64,000 nucleotides of DNA from Anaerolinea thermolimosa. Lineage in GTDB: Bacteria > Chloroflexota > Anaerolineae > Anaerolineales > Anaerolineaceae. A program made the position numbers and the translations under genes. Below are positions 9,652 to 18,258 of the stretch, piece by piece. The notes under the pieces were generated by a model. That model worked only from the letters and a program-made list of their open reading frames with translations, had not been told where the DNA came from and ran no database searches. Where the stretch lies: contig NZ_DF967965.1 of NCBI RefSeq assembly GCF_001050195.2, forward strand, positions 2,931,831 to 2,995,830. Direction: 5' to 3'. Numbering within the stretch: the stretch's first letter is position 1; every line of letters starts with the position of its first letter.

Positions 9652-12356
9652 GCGCTCTCATTCCCTTTCGCTTCAGGGTATCTTGGGGGCATTCCGGCAA
9701 GGCGGCAAAGCTCATTCACCTCAGCCTTAAGCTCCAGAATTCGCGATTCACGCCCCAGGATAGCAGAGTGCCAGCGCTGTAATTCTTCCAGCTGTTCGGC
9801 AACCCGGGCTTCGATGCGCCTGCGCTCGGTGATGTCGTGCACGATGGAGTACAGATACACCCGCCCGCCAAAATGGATCGGCCCGCTGAAGACCTCCACA
9901 TCGCAGAGCTGACCATCTTTTTTGCGATGCTGGAAGATAAAGTAGTTTCGCTGCTGGCTTCTGGCAAGGGCCATTTCCTGGATAATGGCTTCGTGAGAAA
10001 GGATATTGATCTGGGAAACTTTCATCCGTGTCAGCTCATCGACCGTCCAGCCGTAAAAGGCGGCGGCGGCCGGGTTGGCATCCACAATGGCGCCGGTTTC
10101 AGGATCGATCAAGAACATCACCGCATGGTTGTTCTGAAAGAGGGCGCGGTAGCGTTCTTCACTCTCCAGCAGGGCCTGTTCGGCCTGCTTACGCTCGGTA
10201 ATATCCTGAATCACCCCTACCACCCTGACCGGGGCACCCTTTTCATCCCGTTCGAGCCGGGCCATTGAATGCACCACACGCTCGGCGCCATCCGATGCAC
10301 GGCAGATGCGAAACTGGACATCGTATCCCCGGCGCCCGGTGAGCAGGTCTTCCAGCGCCGCATCCAGGCGCGGGCGATCCTCTGCCAGTGGCACCTGCTG
10401 TGCCAGCTCCAGAGGAATGAAAGGAGAAGTGCGCTCCAGCCCGTAGATGCGGAAGGCTTCAGCCGAAGCCCACATGACCCTCTGACCGAGATCAATTTCC
10501 CAGTTGCCCACGTGCGCCAGCGCCTGAGCCTGTTCCAGCCGGGCTTCATTCTCGCGCAGCGCTTGCTCGGTGCGTTTCCGTTCGGTGATATCCTCGATGA
10601 CTGCCAGAAAAATGCGCTCTTCTTCATATTGAAGCAACTGGAGTTGCACCGCAACCGGGTACACACTCCCATCAGCGCGCCGGTGGACAGTTTCAAAATG
10701 CAGGGTTTCCTGTTCCCCCCGCAGGAGAGGCTGGATGAACTCGCGGAAACGCTCTTCAGTGAACTCTGGCTTGATCGTTACCGGGGTCATCGTCAGAAGC
10801 TCTTCCAGGGAGTATCCCAGGTTCTTGAGCGCCCCTGCGTTGACAAAACGGAATTGCAGGCTCTCGGCGTCAAAGAGGTAGATTTCGTTGAGGCTCTTTG
10901 AAATGGCGTAATGCAAAAGTGCCCGCTCTCGCTGAGCGGCACGTTCTTCCGTCTGGTCACGGAAGACCAGTACCACCCCGCTAACCTCTCCCCGCGCCCC
11001 CCGAATGGGCGCCCCACTATCGGCAATCGGGCGTTCGGTGCCATCCCTTGTGATCAAAAGGGTGTGGTTGGCAAGCCCAACCACCACTCCCTCGCGCAGC
11101 ACCCGTTCCACCGGGTTTTCTGCTTCTTTCCGCGTGAATTCCTGAATGATATGAAAAACCTTCGGCAGAGACTTACCCCGTGCTTCTTCTTCTCGCCAGC
11201 CGGTGAGAGCCTCGGCCACCGGGTTCATACGCGTCACCCGGCCCTCCCGATCGGTGGTGATGACGGCATCACCGATACTGTAGAGTGTGGCACGGATCTC
11301 TTCCTGTACTTCGCGCCGTTCTCGTTCGGCCCGAAGCAGGCGCTCATAAAGCACCCGCTGGCGGTTGCTGAAGACCAACCCCGCCAGCACCGCGATGAGG
11401 AACACCCCCAGTACTACGAAGCCCCCCACTGCCAGACCCAGCGAACGGATCCCCTCAAAGGCCTCCGACTGATCCACCTTGGCCACCATCGACCAGGTTC
11501 GCCCGGGAACCGGACGAACCACCGCCAGCACCTTCACCCCGCGGTAATCGCGTCCTTCGGTCTCACCGATCTTCCCCAGCACTGTCTGTACAGCAGGAAC
11601 CTCAGTGCGCGAAACTGGCAACCGCAGGTTCAGGGCAGCCCCGGGGTCGAAACGCAGGGTATTCAGATACACGACCTCATCCCCCTCCCTTCGCACCAGC
11701 AGGGTCTCAGCACTCTGGCTGGGAATGGGCCAGGATTGAATCAGCGGATAGAGGTATTCCTCCGGGTTGATCCGTAAAATAAGCACCGCCTCAGGCGCCC
11801 CACGCTGGTCGAGCACCGGTGCGGCCAGATCCAGATAGATTTGCCCGGTCTGCGAACTGCGGAAGAAATCTCCCAGAATGGGGGTAGACAAATGGGCCGC
11901 CATCACGGCTAACTGCCGGGCTTCGGGCTCCAGCACGCTCCGGGTAGGGTCAAAGGAAAGCAGCACCTGCCCCTCAGGGTCTGTCAGATAAACCCCCTCG
12001 TAGTTCTCCAGGTCTACGACCAGTTGCAGACGAGCCTTCAATTGGGATTGCAAAGCGGGGTCGTCCGGGTCCTCCAGCAAACGAGAGACCGCCTGAACAA
12101 TAAACGGGCTGGCCGAATTCATACGGGCATCGATCAGGCGTTCCCGTATCCAGTAGTTAATCTGCTCGATCTTCAATTGAGCAATGGAGCTTAATTCATC
12201 AACTTGATGTTGACGAATAATCATGGTCTGTTGCCGGTAAAACCAGACACCCCCGACCACCAGAGCCAGCGCGAGGAAACCGAAAAACCCGGCCAGAAGC
12301 CTGTTCGAGAAATGCCAGGCGCGGGAATCAGGATCAGGCAAACCTAAAAGATTCAT
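9648..12356 (-). CDS. Multi-PAS membrane sensor without kinase domain
   Basis: A 902-residue protein with TM1 near residues 18-38, an extracellular Cache-like domain (about 40-300), TM2 near 305-328, then four to five PAS/PAC units in tandem. These are recognisable by repeated DITERK or DQTEER linker ends at about 470, 595, 735 and 865. It ends in a short coiled coil and the tail NELCRLAGMPPRYP. There is no HisKA, HATPase, GGDEF or EAL domain, so it has sensor modules but no output module. It is the first gene of the operon and its stop overlaps the start of the kinase gene (ATGA). Inference: it forms a signalling complex with that kinase. Confidence 0.85.
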   Translation of the reverse strand: MNLLGLPDPDSRAWHFSNRLLAGFFGFLALALVVGGVWFYRQQTMIIRQHQVDELSSIAQLKIEQINYWIRERLIDARMNSASPFIVQAVSRLLEDPDDPALQSQLKARLQLVVDLENYEGVYLTDPEGQVLLSFDPTRSVLEPEARQLAVMAAHLSTPILGDFFRSSQTGQIYLDLAAPVLDQRGAPEAVLILRINPEEYLYPLIQSWPIPSQSAETLLVRREGDEVVYLNTLRFDPGAALNLRLPVSRTEVPAVQTVLGKIGETEGRDYRGVKVLAVVRPVPGRTWSMVAKVDQSEAFEGIRSLGLAVGGFVVLGVFLIAVLAGLVFSNRQRVLYERLLRAERERREVQEEIRATLYSIGDAVITTDREGRVTRMNPVAEALTGWREEEARGKSLPKVFHIIQEFTRKEAENPVERVLREGVVVGLANHTLLITRDGTERPIADSGAPIRGARGEVSGVVLVFRDQTEERAAQRERALLHYAISKSLNEIYLFDAESLQFRFVNAGALKNLGYSLEELLTMTPVTIKPEFTEERFREFIQPLLRGEQETLHFETVHRRADGSVYPVAVQLQLLQYEEERIFLAVIEDITERKRTEQALRENEARLEQAQALAHVGNWEIDLGQRVMWASAEAFRIYGLERTSPFIPLELAQQVPLAEDRPRLDAALEDLLTGRRGYDVQFRICRASDGAERVVHSMARLERDEKGAPVRVVGVIQDITERKQAEQALLESEERYRALFQNNHAVMFLIDPETGAIVDANPAAAAFYGWTVDELTRMKVSQINILSHEAIIQEMALARSQQRNYFIFQHRKKDGQLCDVEVFSGPIHFGGRVYLYSIVHDITERRRIEARVAEQLEELQRWHSAILGRESRILELKAEVNELCRLAGMPPRYPEAKGNESA

Positions 12357-12731
12357 TCACCGGTCCTTCGAAGCCTCTCCGATCAAATACGCAGAACCTG
12401 GGGAACGGTGAAGTGAAGCTGTGCAGTGAAGTCCCCCGGATAGAAAAGACCCCAAGCCCCGGGTCATTCATTCCTGGAGCTTTCGGCCTGAACTCTCTGT
12501 CTTTATTATATTACGGGGCATTTCTACGACCCATTAAAAACGCATAAACAGTACAACCCCTGATACCCTTAAAGACGAACCCTTTATCTCACCCTGGCAA
12601 CGACTCAGAGAAACCTCCATGGAGTTCCCACCACTTACTTTTAGAGCCCTCTCAAGCACCCGCCGGTCTGGAAGACGCGCTACACCTCAATGGTGTTCTG
12701 GCCTCTCTCTCCTTTCTTAACCACTCAAACA
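12357..12731 (-). promoter_or_regulatory. Upstream region of the signalling operon
   Basis: This 375-base stretch has no credible gene. On the minus strand it contains a perfect -10 TATAAT (12510-12505) without a good -35. About 40 bases further on is a weak hairpin (GACCC 12465-12461 with GGGTC 12452-12448) followed by TTTT, which could act as a leader terminator. AAGCTCC just upstream can pair instead with GGGGCTT in the hairpin loop, so a switch is conceivable. I could not match it to a known riboswitch, including the c-di-GMP classes. The part nearest 12732 is probably the 3' flank of rnpB; no strong terminator is seen there. Confidence 0.35.
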
Positions 12732-13096
12732 CCCAGGCCGGTCTATAAGCCGCGTTCTGTCCACTCCCGAAGGAGATGGGCGGTCATCTCTCTGGGCCAC
12801 CGGTCTCCCGGCGGCTCTAGCGGCCTACCCGGGACCCTTGGACGGGCCGCCCTTACCCCGAAGGGATGGTCCCTGCTTGGCCTTGCTCCGGGTGGGGGTT
12901 GCCTGGCCGGCGCATTACTGCGCTCGCCGGTGGTCTCTTACACCACCATTTCACCCTTACCTCATCCGAGGCGGTATGTTTCTGTGGCCCTGTCCGGCAC
13001 CTTACGGCGCCCCGGGTGTTACCCGGCACCCTGCCCTGTGGAGCGCGGACTTTCCTCGACCCTGTACCAGGGCCGCGACCGCCCGACCGACCTGGG
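12732..13096 (-). ncRNA. rnpB: RNase P RNA component
   Basis: On the minus strand the sequence near the 5' end contains GAGGAAAGTCCGCGCTCC and the 3' end reads ACAGAACGCGGCTTATAGACC. These are the two most conserved blocks of bacterial RNase P RNA. The termini pair as the P1 helix (CCCAGGTCGGTC at 13096-13085 with GACCGGCCTGGG at 12743-12732, one G-U). Length of about 365 bases fits a type A ribozyme. Role: the catalytic RNA that matures tRNA 5' ends. Several apparent ORFs across this stretch are not real genes. Confidence 0.96.
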
Positions 13097-13109
13097 TATT
13101 TTCATCATA
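13097..13109 (-). promoter_or_regulatory. rnpB promoter (extended -10)
   Basis: TATGAT at 13109-13104, preceded by TGG, makes an extended -10 that places the start point at about 13097, at the outer end of the P1 helix. No convincing -35 was seen, as is usual for extended -10 promoters. Confidence 0.6.
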
Positions 13110-13188
13110 CCACACCTCGCCCAGGAAGAATCCATCTCCTGCCGGGCAGGGAACTTATAAAAAATCCCCGAAAATCCTTACCGGGTAG

Positions 13189-13245
13189 TTGACTTAATCA
13201 CTCAATGTCTCTATAATAACTTTGTAAGTTCAATAAACTTACAAA
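13189..13245 (+). promoter_or_regulatory. Promoter and operator of the ROK sugar operon
   Basis: TTGACT (13189-13194), a 17-base spacer and a perfect TATAAT (13212-13217) form a near-consensus promoter. Directly over the expected start point lies a perfect inverted repeat: TTTGTAAGTT at 13221-13230 and AACTTACAAA at 13236-13245, five bases apart. The position is ideal for a repressor, and the first gene downstream is a ROK-family regulator, so autoregulation is the simplest reading. Confidence 0.85.
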
Positions 13246-13267
13246 CTCGACCCGTACCCACATCACC

Positions 13268-14413
13268 ATGAAAAAAGCCACCCATCAACAAACCAAAGAA
13301 CACAACCGCAACCTGGTCTTGAAGACCATCTTCGACCACGAGGCCATCAGCCGGGCCGAAATTGCCCGCCTCACCCAGCTTACACGCGCCACCGTTTCTG
13401 ACCTGGTTAACGAACTCCTCATCGAAGGCCTGGTCGAAGAAGTGGGCCTGGGCTCTTCCATGGGTGGAAAATCGCCCATTCTGCTCAGCCTGCGCCCCGC
13501 TTCGCGCTATCTGATTGGTCTCAACCTGGCACAGGATAAATTCATCGGGGCCATCGTTAACCTGCGTGGCGAAATTAAAGAGACCATCGAATACCCCGTT
13601 CAGGGTGAAGATGGAGAGCAATCGCTGGAACTGGTGATTCGCCTTCTGGAAAACCTTCTCGCCACCCCCTGGAAGCCCGTGGTGGGCATTGGCGTGGGCA
13701 CACCGGGGCTCATCAGCACCCGTGATGGAGTCATCCTGCAGGCCGTCAACCTCGCCTGGAAGAACCTTCCCCTCGCCCACTTGATCCGGGAACGTTTCTC
13801 ACTGCCGGTGAGCGTCCTTAACGACAGCCAGGCTACCGCCATTGGCGAATTTGTCTACGGCGGGCATCTCTCGGAAGGGAACATGGTGGTGGTCAATGTC
13901 CGCCACGGGGTGGGCGCCGGTATTCTGATCAACGGACGGCTTTTTCAGGGCGATGGCAGTGGAGCCGGTGAAATTGGCCACGTGGTGGTAGAAGAAAATG
14001 GGCTTCTCTGCCGGTGTGGGAAACATGGCTGCCTTGAAACCCTCACCAGCACCAGCGCCGTCGTGCGCCAGGCCGGCCTGCCTGGCCTCGATCAGGTAGA
14101 AGCCGCCTTCCGCGCTGGAGACCCCCGCATCGGTAAAATCATTCAAGACGCGGGCACCCATCTTGGCTCAGCACTGGCCTATCTGGTAGGGATTCTTAAC
14201 ATTCACGAGATCGTCCTCACCGGAGAAATGACCCGCTTTGGTGAACCCTGGTTGAATGCCGTCCAACAGGCCATGCAACGTTCCGCGTTCCACCTCCTCG
14301 CCCGAAACACCCATCTCCGCATCGGCAGCCTGGATTACCAGGCGTGTATTCTGGGAGCCTCTTCCTTTATGCTCCTGGATGGTTACTCCCTCTTATTCCT
14401 GAATGAACGGTAG
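13268..14413 (+). CDS. ROK-family transcriptional repressor (NagC/XylR type)
   Basis: A 381-residue regulator. The N-terminal winged helix-turn-helix (about 12-75, SRAEIARLTQLTRATVSDLV) is followed by GGKSPILL and a ROK actin-like domain. The zinc-binding cluster CRCGKHGCLE is at about residue 247. Family role: binds DNA without sugar and releases it when a sugar or sugar phosphate binds the ROK domain. It is the first gene of a sugar uptake operon and is preceded by a palindrome over its own start site. Ligand unknown; the deacetylase two genes downstream hints at an N-acetylated sugar. Confidence 0.9.
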   Translation: MKKATHQQTKEHNRNLVLKTIFDHEAISRAEIARLTQLTRATVSDLVNELLIEGLVEEVGLGSSMGGKSPILLSLRPASRYLIGLNLAQDKFIGAIVNLRGEIKETIEYPVQGEDGEQSLELVIRLLENLLATPWKPVVGIGVGTPGLISTRDGVILQAVNLAWKNLPLAHLIRERFSLPVSVLNDSQATAIGEFVYGGHLSEGNMVVVNVRHGVGAGILINGRLFQGDGSGAGEIGHVVVEENGLLCRCGKHGCLETLTSTSAVVRQAGLPGLDQVEAAFRAGDPRIGKIIQDAGTHLGSALAYLVGILNIHEIVLTGEMTRFGEPWLNAVQQAMQRSAFHLLARNTHLRIGSLDYQACILGASSFMLLDGYSLLFLNER

Positions 14414-15818
14414 TGAGATGATTCCTTCCACCCTTCCCACCCCTGTCATACAGCCCCCTCTGGATGGCAACTTCCGTCCTGCGGCGCTGGCCTATCGTGC
14501 CTATCAAGATGCCGCCCGCACCTCAGGCACATCCCTGCAACTGGCGCTGGAAAGAGGCCAGGGTGAGGTCTCGCGCTTTGAAATGTTGATCTTCCCTGAA
14601 GGCCATCCGCGTGCCGCCGAGAATTACCCTCTGGTAGAACGCACCCTGAAATTCCTGCTCTGGCAGCGCGGCGCTCACACGGTGTGGATCAGCGGCAACG
14701 ATGCGCTGGCCGCACAGCTGGCAAGAGAATACGGCCCCCGGGGCAGCCGCCGCTTCGACTGGGATTTTCTGGGCCGGCAGGTCTACGAACGCCCCTTCCG
14801 CATCCTTCCCTGCGCGCCTCAGGACCTTCCCCCATCCCGGGAATCGCCCCGCCACCTGGGCCGCCACCTGAAAGGTTGCCGTATTGGCTTTGACCTTGGG
14901 GCTTCAGATCGCAAGGTGAGCGCGGTGATCGACGGAACCCCCGTGTACAGCGAAGAGGTGATCTGGGAGCCGCGTAAACAGGCCGACCCGACCTACCATT
15001 ACCGGGAAATTATGGCCGCCATTCAAAGCGCCGCCGCCCACCTGCCCCGGGTAGACGCTATCGGCGGCAGTGCCGCCGGGATTTACATCGAAAACCGCCC
15101 CATGGTGGCTTCTCTGTTTCGCAGTGTGCCTGAAGAACGCTTTGATGAGGTACACAACCTCTTTTTACGCATTCAGCAAGAGATGGGGGTGCCACTGGAG
15201 ATTCTCAACGATGGCGATGTCACTGCGCTGGCCGGATCCATGGCCATCGGCGAAAACAGCGTACTGGGCATAGCCCTGGGTTCCAGCGAGGCGGCGGGCT
15301 ATGTCAATCCCCAGGGGCTGATCACCGGCTGGTTGAACGAGCTGGCCTTTGCCCCTGTTGACTATGCTCCGCATGCGCCCATCGAAGAATGGTCGGGGGA
15401 TCGTGGTTGCGGGGCTTCGTACCTCTCACAGCAATGTGTTTTCCGCCTGGCGCCTGCCGCGGGCGTTTCCATTCCTGAAGGTCTCCCCGACGCCGAAAAG
15501 CTGGCTCATGTTCAGAGTTTACTCGCCACGGGGCACGAAGGCGCGGTAAACATCTGGCGAAGTATGGGGGTGTACCTGGGATACGCCCTGGCCCATTATG
15601 CCCATTTCTACGAGATACGTCACGTGCTCATCCTGGGTCGGTGCACCTCGGGTGAAGGTGGGAACCTTCTCCTGGAAGGATGCAAACAGGTATGGGAAGC
15701 TGAATTTCCCGCTTTGCTTGAACGGGTCACCCTGCACCTGCCCGATGAAAAAATCCGCCGTGTGGGCCAATCGGTGGCCGCGGCAAGCCTTCCCGAAATC
15801 AGGAGTGAAGAATCATGA
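14403..15818 (+). CDS. ROK-family sugar kinase-like protein with N-terminal extension
   Basis: A 471-residue protein that overlaps the repressor gene by 11 bases. Residues about 1-158 form an N-terminal domain I do not recognise. From about 160 a ROK fold begins with the phosphate loop GFDLGASDRKVSAVIDG, followed by NDGDVTALAG (the Asp of the NDxxxxA motif) and GIALGSSEAAGY. The zinc-cluster Cys motif of NagC and glucokinase is replaced by GDRGCGASYLSQQCV. There is no DNA-binding domain, so it is more likely an enzyme (sugar kinase) than a repressor, but the catalytic assignment is inferred. A second ATG at 14418 is an alternative start. Confidence 0.7.
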   Translation: MNGSEMIPSTLPTPVIQPPLDGNFRPAALAYRAYQDAARTSGTSLQLALERGQGEVSRFEMLIFPEGHPRAAENYPLVERTLKFLLWQRGAHTVWISGNDALAAQLAREYGPRGSRRFDWDFLGRQVYERPFRILPCAPQDLPPSRESPRHLGRHLKGCRIGFDLGASDRKVSAVIDGTPVYSEEVIWEPRKQADPTYHYREIMAAIQSAAAHLPRVDAIGGSAAGIYIENRPMVASLFRSVPEERFDEVHNLFLRIQQEMGVPLEILNDGDVTALAGSMAIGENSVLGIALGSSEAAGYVNPQGLITGWLNELAFAPVDYAPHAPIEEWSGDRGCGASYLSQQCVFRLAPAAGVSIPEGLPDAEKLAHVQSLLATGHEGAVNIWRSMGVYLGYALAHYAHFYEIRHVLILGRCTSGEGGNLLLEGCKQVWEAEFPALLERVTLHLPDEKIRRVGQSVAAASLPEIRSEES

Positions 15819-16675
15819 GACTGCATCAACCTTCCGCCGAAATATTCATTCCAGACGCCCTGCCCGTAGATGAGGCACTGGCACGTACCACCCATCTGTG
15901 TATTGCCGCCCACCAGGATGATGTGGAAATCATGGCCGCCGAACCCATTCTCACCTGTTTTCAAAGCAGGGATCAATGGTTTACTGCCGTAGTCGCCACC
16001 GATGGGCGCGGCTCTCCGCGGGATGGAATGTACCGGGATTACACCGATGAAGAAATGCGCCTGGTGCGCTTTAAAGAACAGCGCAAAGCCGCCGTGGTCG
16101 GGGAATACGCCGCACTGGTGATGCTCGATTACCCCAGCCGCCAGATCAAAGATGCCGCATTCCCCGGGCCTGTGGAAGACCTTACCCGTCTCATCCAGGC
16201 TGCCTCACCGCAGGTGGTTTACACTCATAACCTCGCCGATAAACACGATACCCACGTAGCTGTGGCCCTCCGCGTCATTGAAGCCTTGCGGCAACTTCCT
16301 GCTTCGCGCCGCCCTCAAAAAGTCCTCGGCTGCGAAGTGTGGCGCTCCCTCGACTGGTTGATCGACGCTGACAAAGTTCTGCTGGATGTCTCGGCCCACG
16401 AGAATTTACAACATGCCCTGCTGGGGGTCTTCGACTCACAGATTGCCGGAGGCAAGCGGTATGACCTGGCCACCATGGGGCGCCGCCGCGCCAATGCCAC
16501 TTATTTCGAGTCGCACGGGGTGGATGTGACCAGCGGCCTTTCTTACGCCATGGATCTCACCCCTCTCCTGGAAGATTCAGAGATTTCGGCGGCCAAACTG
16601 GTACAGGAACATATCCGCCGTTTTGAAGAGGATGTGATGAACCGCCTGAAGCGATGTGGAACGTCCCTTCCATAA
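15815..16675 (+). CDS. PIG-L family deacetylase
   Basis: A 286-residue cytoplasmic protein of the LmbE/PIG-L family. The zinc motif HQDD is at residues 33-36 and the second motif HNLADKHDTHVAV follows near 137. Known members remove acetyl groups from N-acetylglucosamine-containing compounds using zinc. The start overlaps the ROK kinase-like gene by four bases (ATGA), so the two products are probably needed together. In a sugar operon this suggests de-N-acetylation of an imported amino sugar; the substrate is not shown by the sequence. Confidence 0.82.
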   Translation: MRLHQPSAEIFIPDALPVDEALARTTHLCIAAHQDDVEIMAAEPILTCFQSRDQWFTAVVATDGRGSPRDGMYRDYTDEEMRLVRFKEQRKAAVVGEYAALVMLDYPSRQIKDAAFPGPVEDLTRLIQAASPQVVYTHNLADKHDTHVAVALRVIEALRQLPASRRPQKVLGCEVWRSLDWLIDADKVLLDVSAHENLQHALLGVFDSQIAGGKRYDLATMGRRRANATYFESHGVDVTSGLSYAMDLTPLLEDSEISAAKLVQEHIRRFEEDVMNRLKRCGTSLP

Positions 16676-16770
16676 GAAAGGAGGTTGAGGAAGATTTTGC
16701 TTGTGGAGCATCGGTTGTGTTTGAACCCTTTTCTATTCTCTCTAATTTGAAAGTCCAAGGAGAAGAGACC

Positions 16771-18174
16771 ATGAAAAAGCACGTTTTGTCTTTGCTCTCG
16801 ATCGTCTTGCTGGTCAGCCTCTTGCTGACCGCCTGTGGCGCACCACAGGCAACCCCCACCGCAGCTCCACCGCAAGCCGAAGCCCCCACCGCCACCACTG
16901 CATCTCAGCCCGAAAAGCCCACCGAGGGCCAGCCCGCGCAGGGGGCAGCCCAGTCAGTCACGCTGAAAATCTACCTGCTCGACTACACCCCCGATACCAT
17001 CGCCTGGCTCAAAAGCGAGATCAATCCCGCTTTTGAGGCCGCTCATCCGGGTGTCAAAGTCGAAATCACCGAGGGGAGCTGGTCTGGCTGGGACACCACC
17101 TTCAGCGGTTTCTTCGCCGCTGGCGCTGGCCCTGATATCATCAACCTCGGCTCTGAAATGAACACCCTCTATGGCGAAAGCCTCGCCGATATGGAGCCTT
17201 ACCTCGGCGAAGCCGCCTGGCCAGAGATTAAAAACTTTGGGCCGGCGCTTGAAAATGCCAAATACCAGGGAAAGCTCCGTGGGTTGCCTATCTTCACCGC
17301 TCCGCGTTACGTTTTCTGCCGCACCGACCTGATGGAAGCCTCTGGCTGGACGACGGGCACCCCCAAGAACTTCGCCGAGTGGGTGGACTTCGCCAGGAAA
17401 GCCACCAAGATCGATCCTGCGACTAACTCCATCGTTCAGCAGGCACTCGTTCCGGTCGATGCCGCTTCCATGGCCGACTGGCAGTGGTGGTTACTCGTCT
17501 TCTACTCTCTGGGCGGTGAACTCTACAAGGCCGATGGCACGCCCAACTTCGACTCTCCAGAAGCCCTTGCCACCACCCGCTTCCTGCTCGATCTGCGGCG
17601 CGCCACTTATGGGCCTTACACCGATGCCGTCGGTTCGTTGCCCACCGGTCAGGGTTCGGTCATTGATGTCAACGATGAAACCGGTAAAGACAACGGCGCC
17701 GTCTGCCTGGCGCATTCCGGCTGGGCCGCCCCCGCCTTCAACCGCCCCATCTGGTCGAAGATCAGCATTGACCCCTTCTTTGGCGACCCGGACAATTTTC
17801 CCAAGAGCAAACCCGTCGTCCTGGCTTTTAACGACTGGCTGGCCGTTCCCGAATACAGCCCCAATAAAGAACTGGCTGCCGAGTGGCTGAAAATGGCCTT
17901 CACCAAAGAGGCCAACCACAAGTGGTGCGAAACCATGAACCTGATCCCCGCCCGCAATGACGCCCATTATGGCTTCGTCACCGATACCCCCCAGCTTAAG
18001 CGCGAAGCCGAACTCGCGGCGCAGTACGGGGTGGGCTTTGCCGGGATTCTCGAATCAGCCAAGCTCTCCACCATCATGCAGGATGCCCTGGGTAAGCTCA
18101 TTACAGAGGAGCTGACTCCGGAAGAAGTGGTGGCCAAGATTCAGGAAGAATATTCGGCCGCTTTAGGGAAGTAA
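16771..18174 (+). CDS. Sugar ABC transporter substrate-binding lipoprotein
   Basis: A 467-residue lipoprotein. The start at 16771 is chosen because AAGGAGA lies 8-14 bases upstream and the product then begins with a lipoprotein signal peptide (MKKHVLSLLSIVLLVSLLL) and lipobox LTAC with Cys22. A Pro/Thr/Ala-rich linker follows, then a type-1 extracellular solute-binding domain (MalE-like, family 1). Role: captures an extracellular sugar and delivers it to the two permeases encoded next. The gap to the deacetylase gene contains no terminator, so it belongs to the same operon. Confidence 0.9.
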   Translation: MKKHVLSLLSIVLLVSLLLTACGAPQATPTAAPPQAEAPTATTASQPEKPTEGQPAQGAAQSVTLKIYLLDYTPDTIAWLKSEINPAFEAAHPGVKVEITEGSWSGWDTTFSGFFAAGAGPDIINLGSEMNTLYGESLADMEPYLGEAAWPEIKNFGPALENAKYQGKLRGLPIFTAPRYVFCRTDLMEASGWTTGTPKNFAEWVDFARKATKIDPATNSIVQQALVPVDAASMADWQWWLLVFYSLGGELYKADGTPNFDSPEALATTRFLLDLRRATYGPYTDAVGSLPTGQGSVIDVNDETGKDNGAVCLAHSGWAAPAFNRPIWSKISIDPFFGDPDNFPKSKPVVLAFNDWLAVPEYSPNKELAAEWLKMAFTKEANHKWCETMNLIPARNDAHYGFVTDTPQLKREAELAAQYGVGFAGILESAKLSTIMQDALGKLITEELTPEEVVAKIQEEYSAALGK

Positions 18175-18190
18175 CACCCTCCCATATTCA

Positions 18191-18226
18191 CCCGGTTGGA
18201 TGGAAAGGATTTTCCATCCAACCGGG
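18191..18226 (+). terminator. Intra-operon terminator after the binding-protein gene
   Basis: A perfect 16-bp stem (18191-18206 with 18211-18226, four-base GGAT loop) is followed by CATTTTCTATCTTT. It lies 17 bases after the binding-protein stop and before the permease ribosome site. It should reduce permease expression relative to binding protein and protect the 3' end of the upstream message. Confidence 0.85.
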
Positions 18227-18258
18227 CATTTTCTATCTTTCCGGGAGGTGAAACCCCC

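Noticed and set aside
12690..13192. Three overlapping plus-strand open frames of 108-156 codons
   Set aside because: They lie across the RNase P RNA gene on the other strand; the RNA's conserved blocks and P1 pairing explain the sequence.
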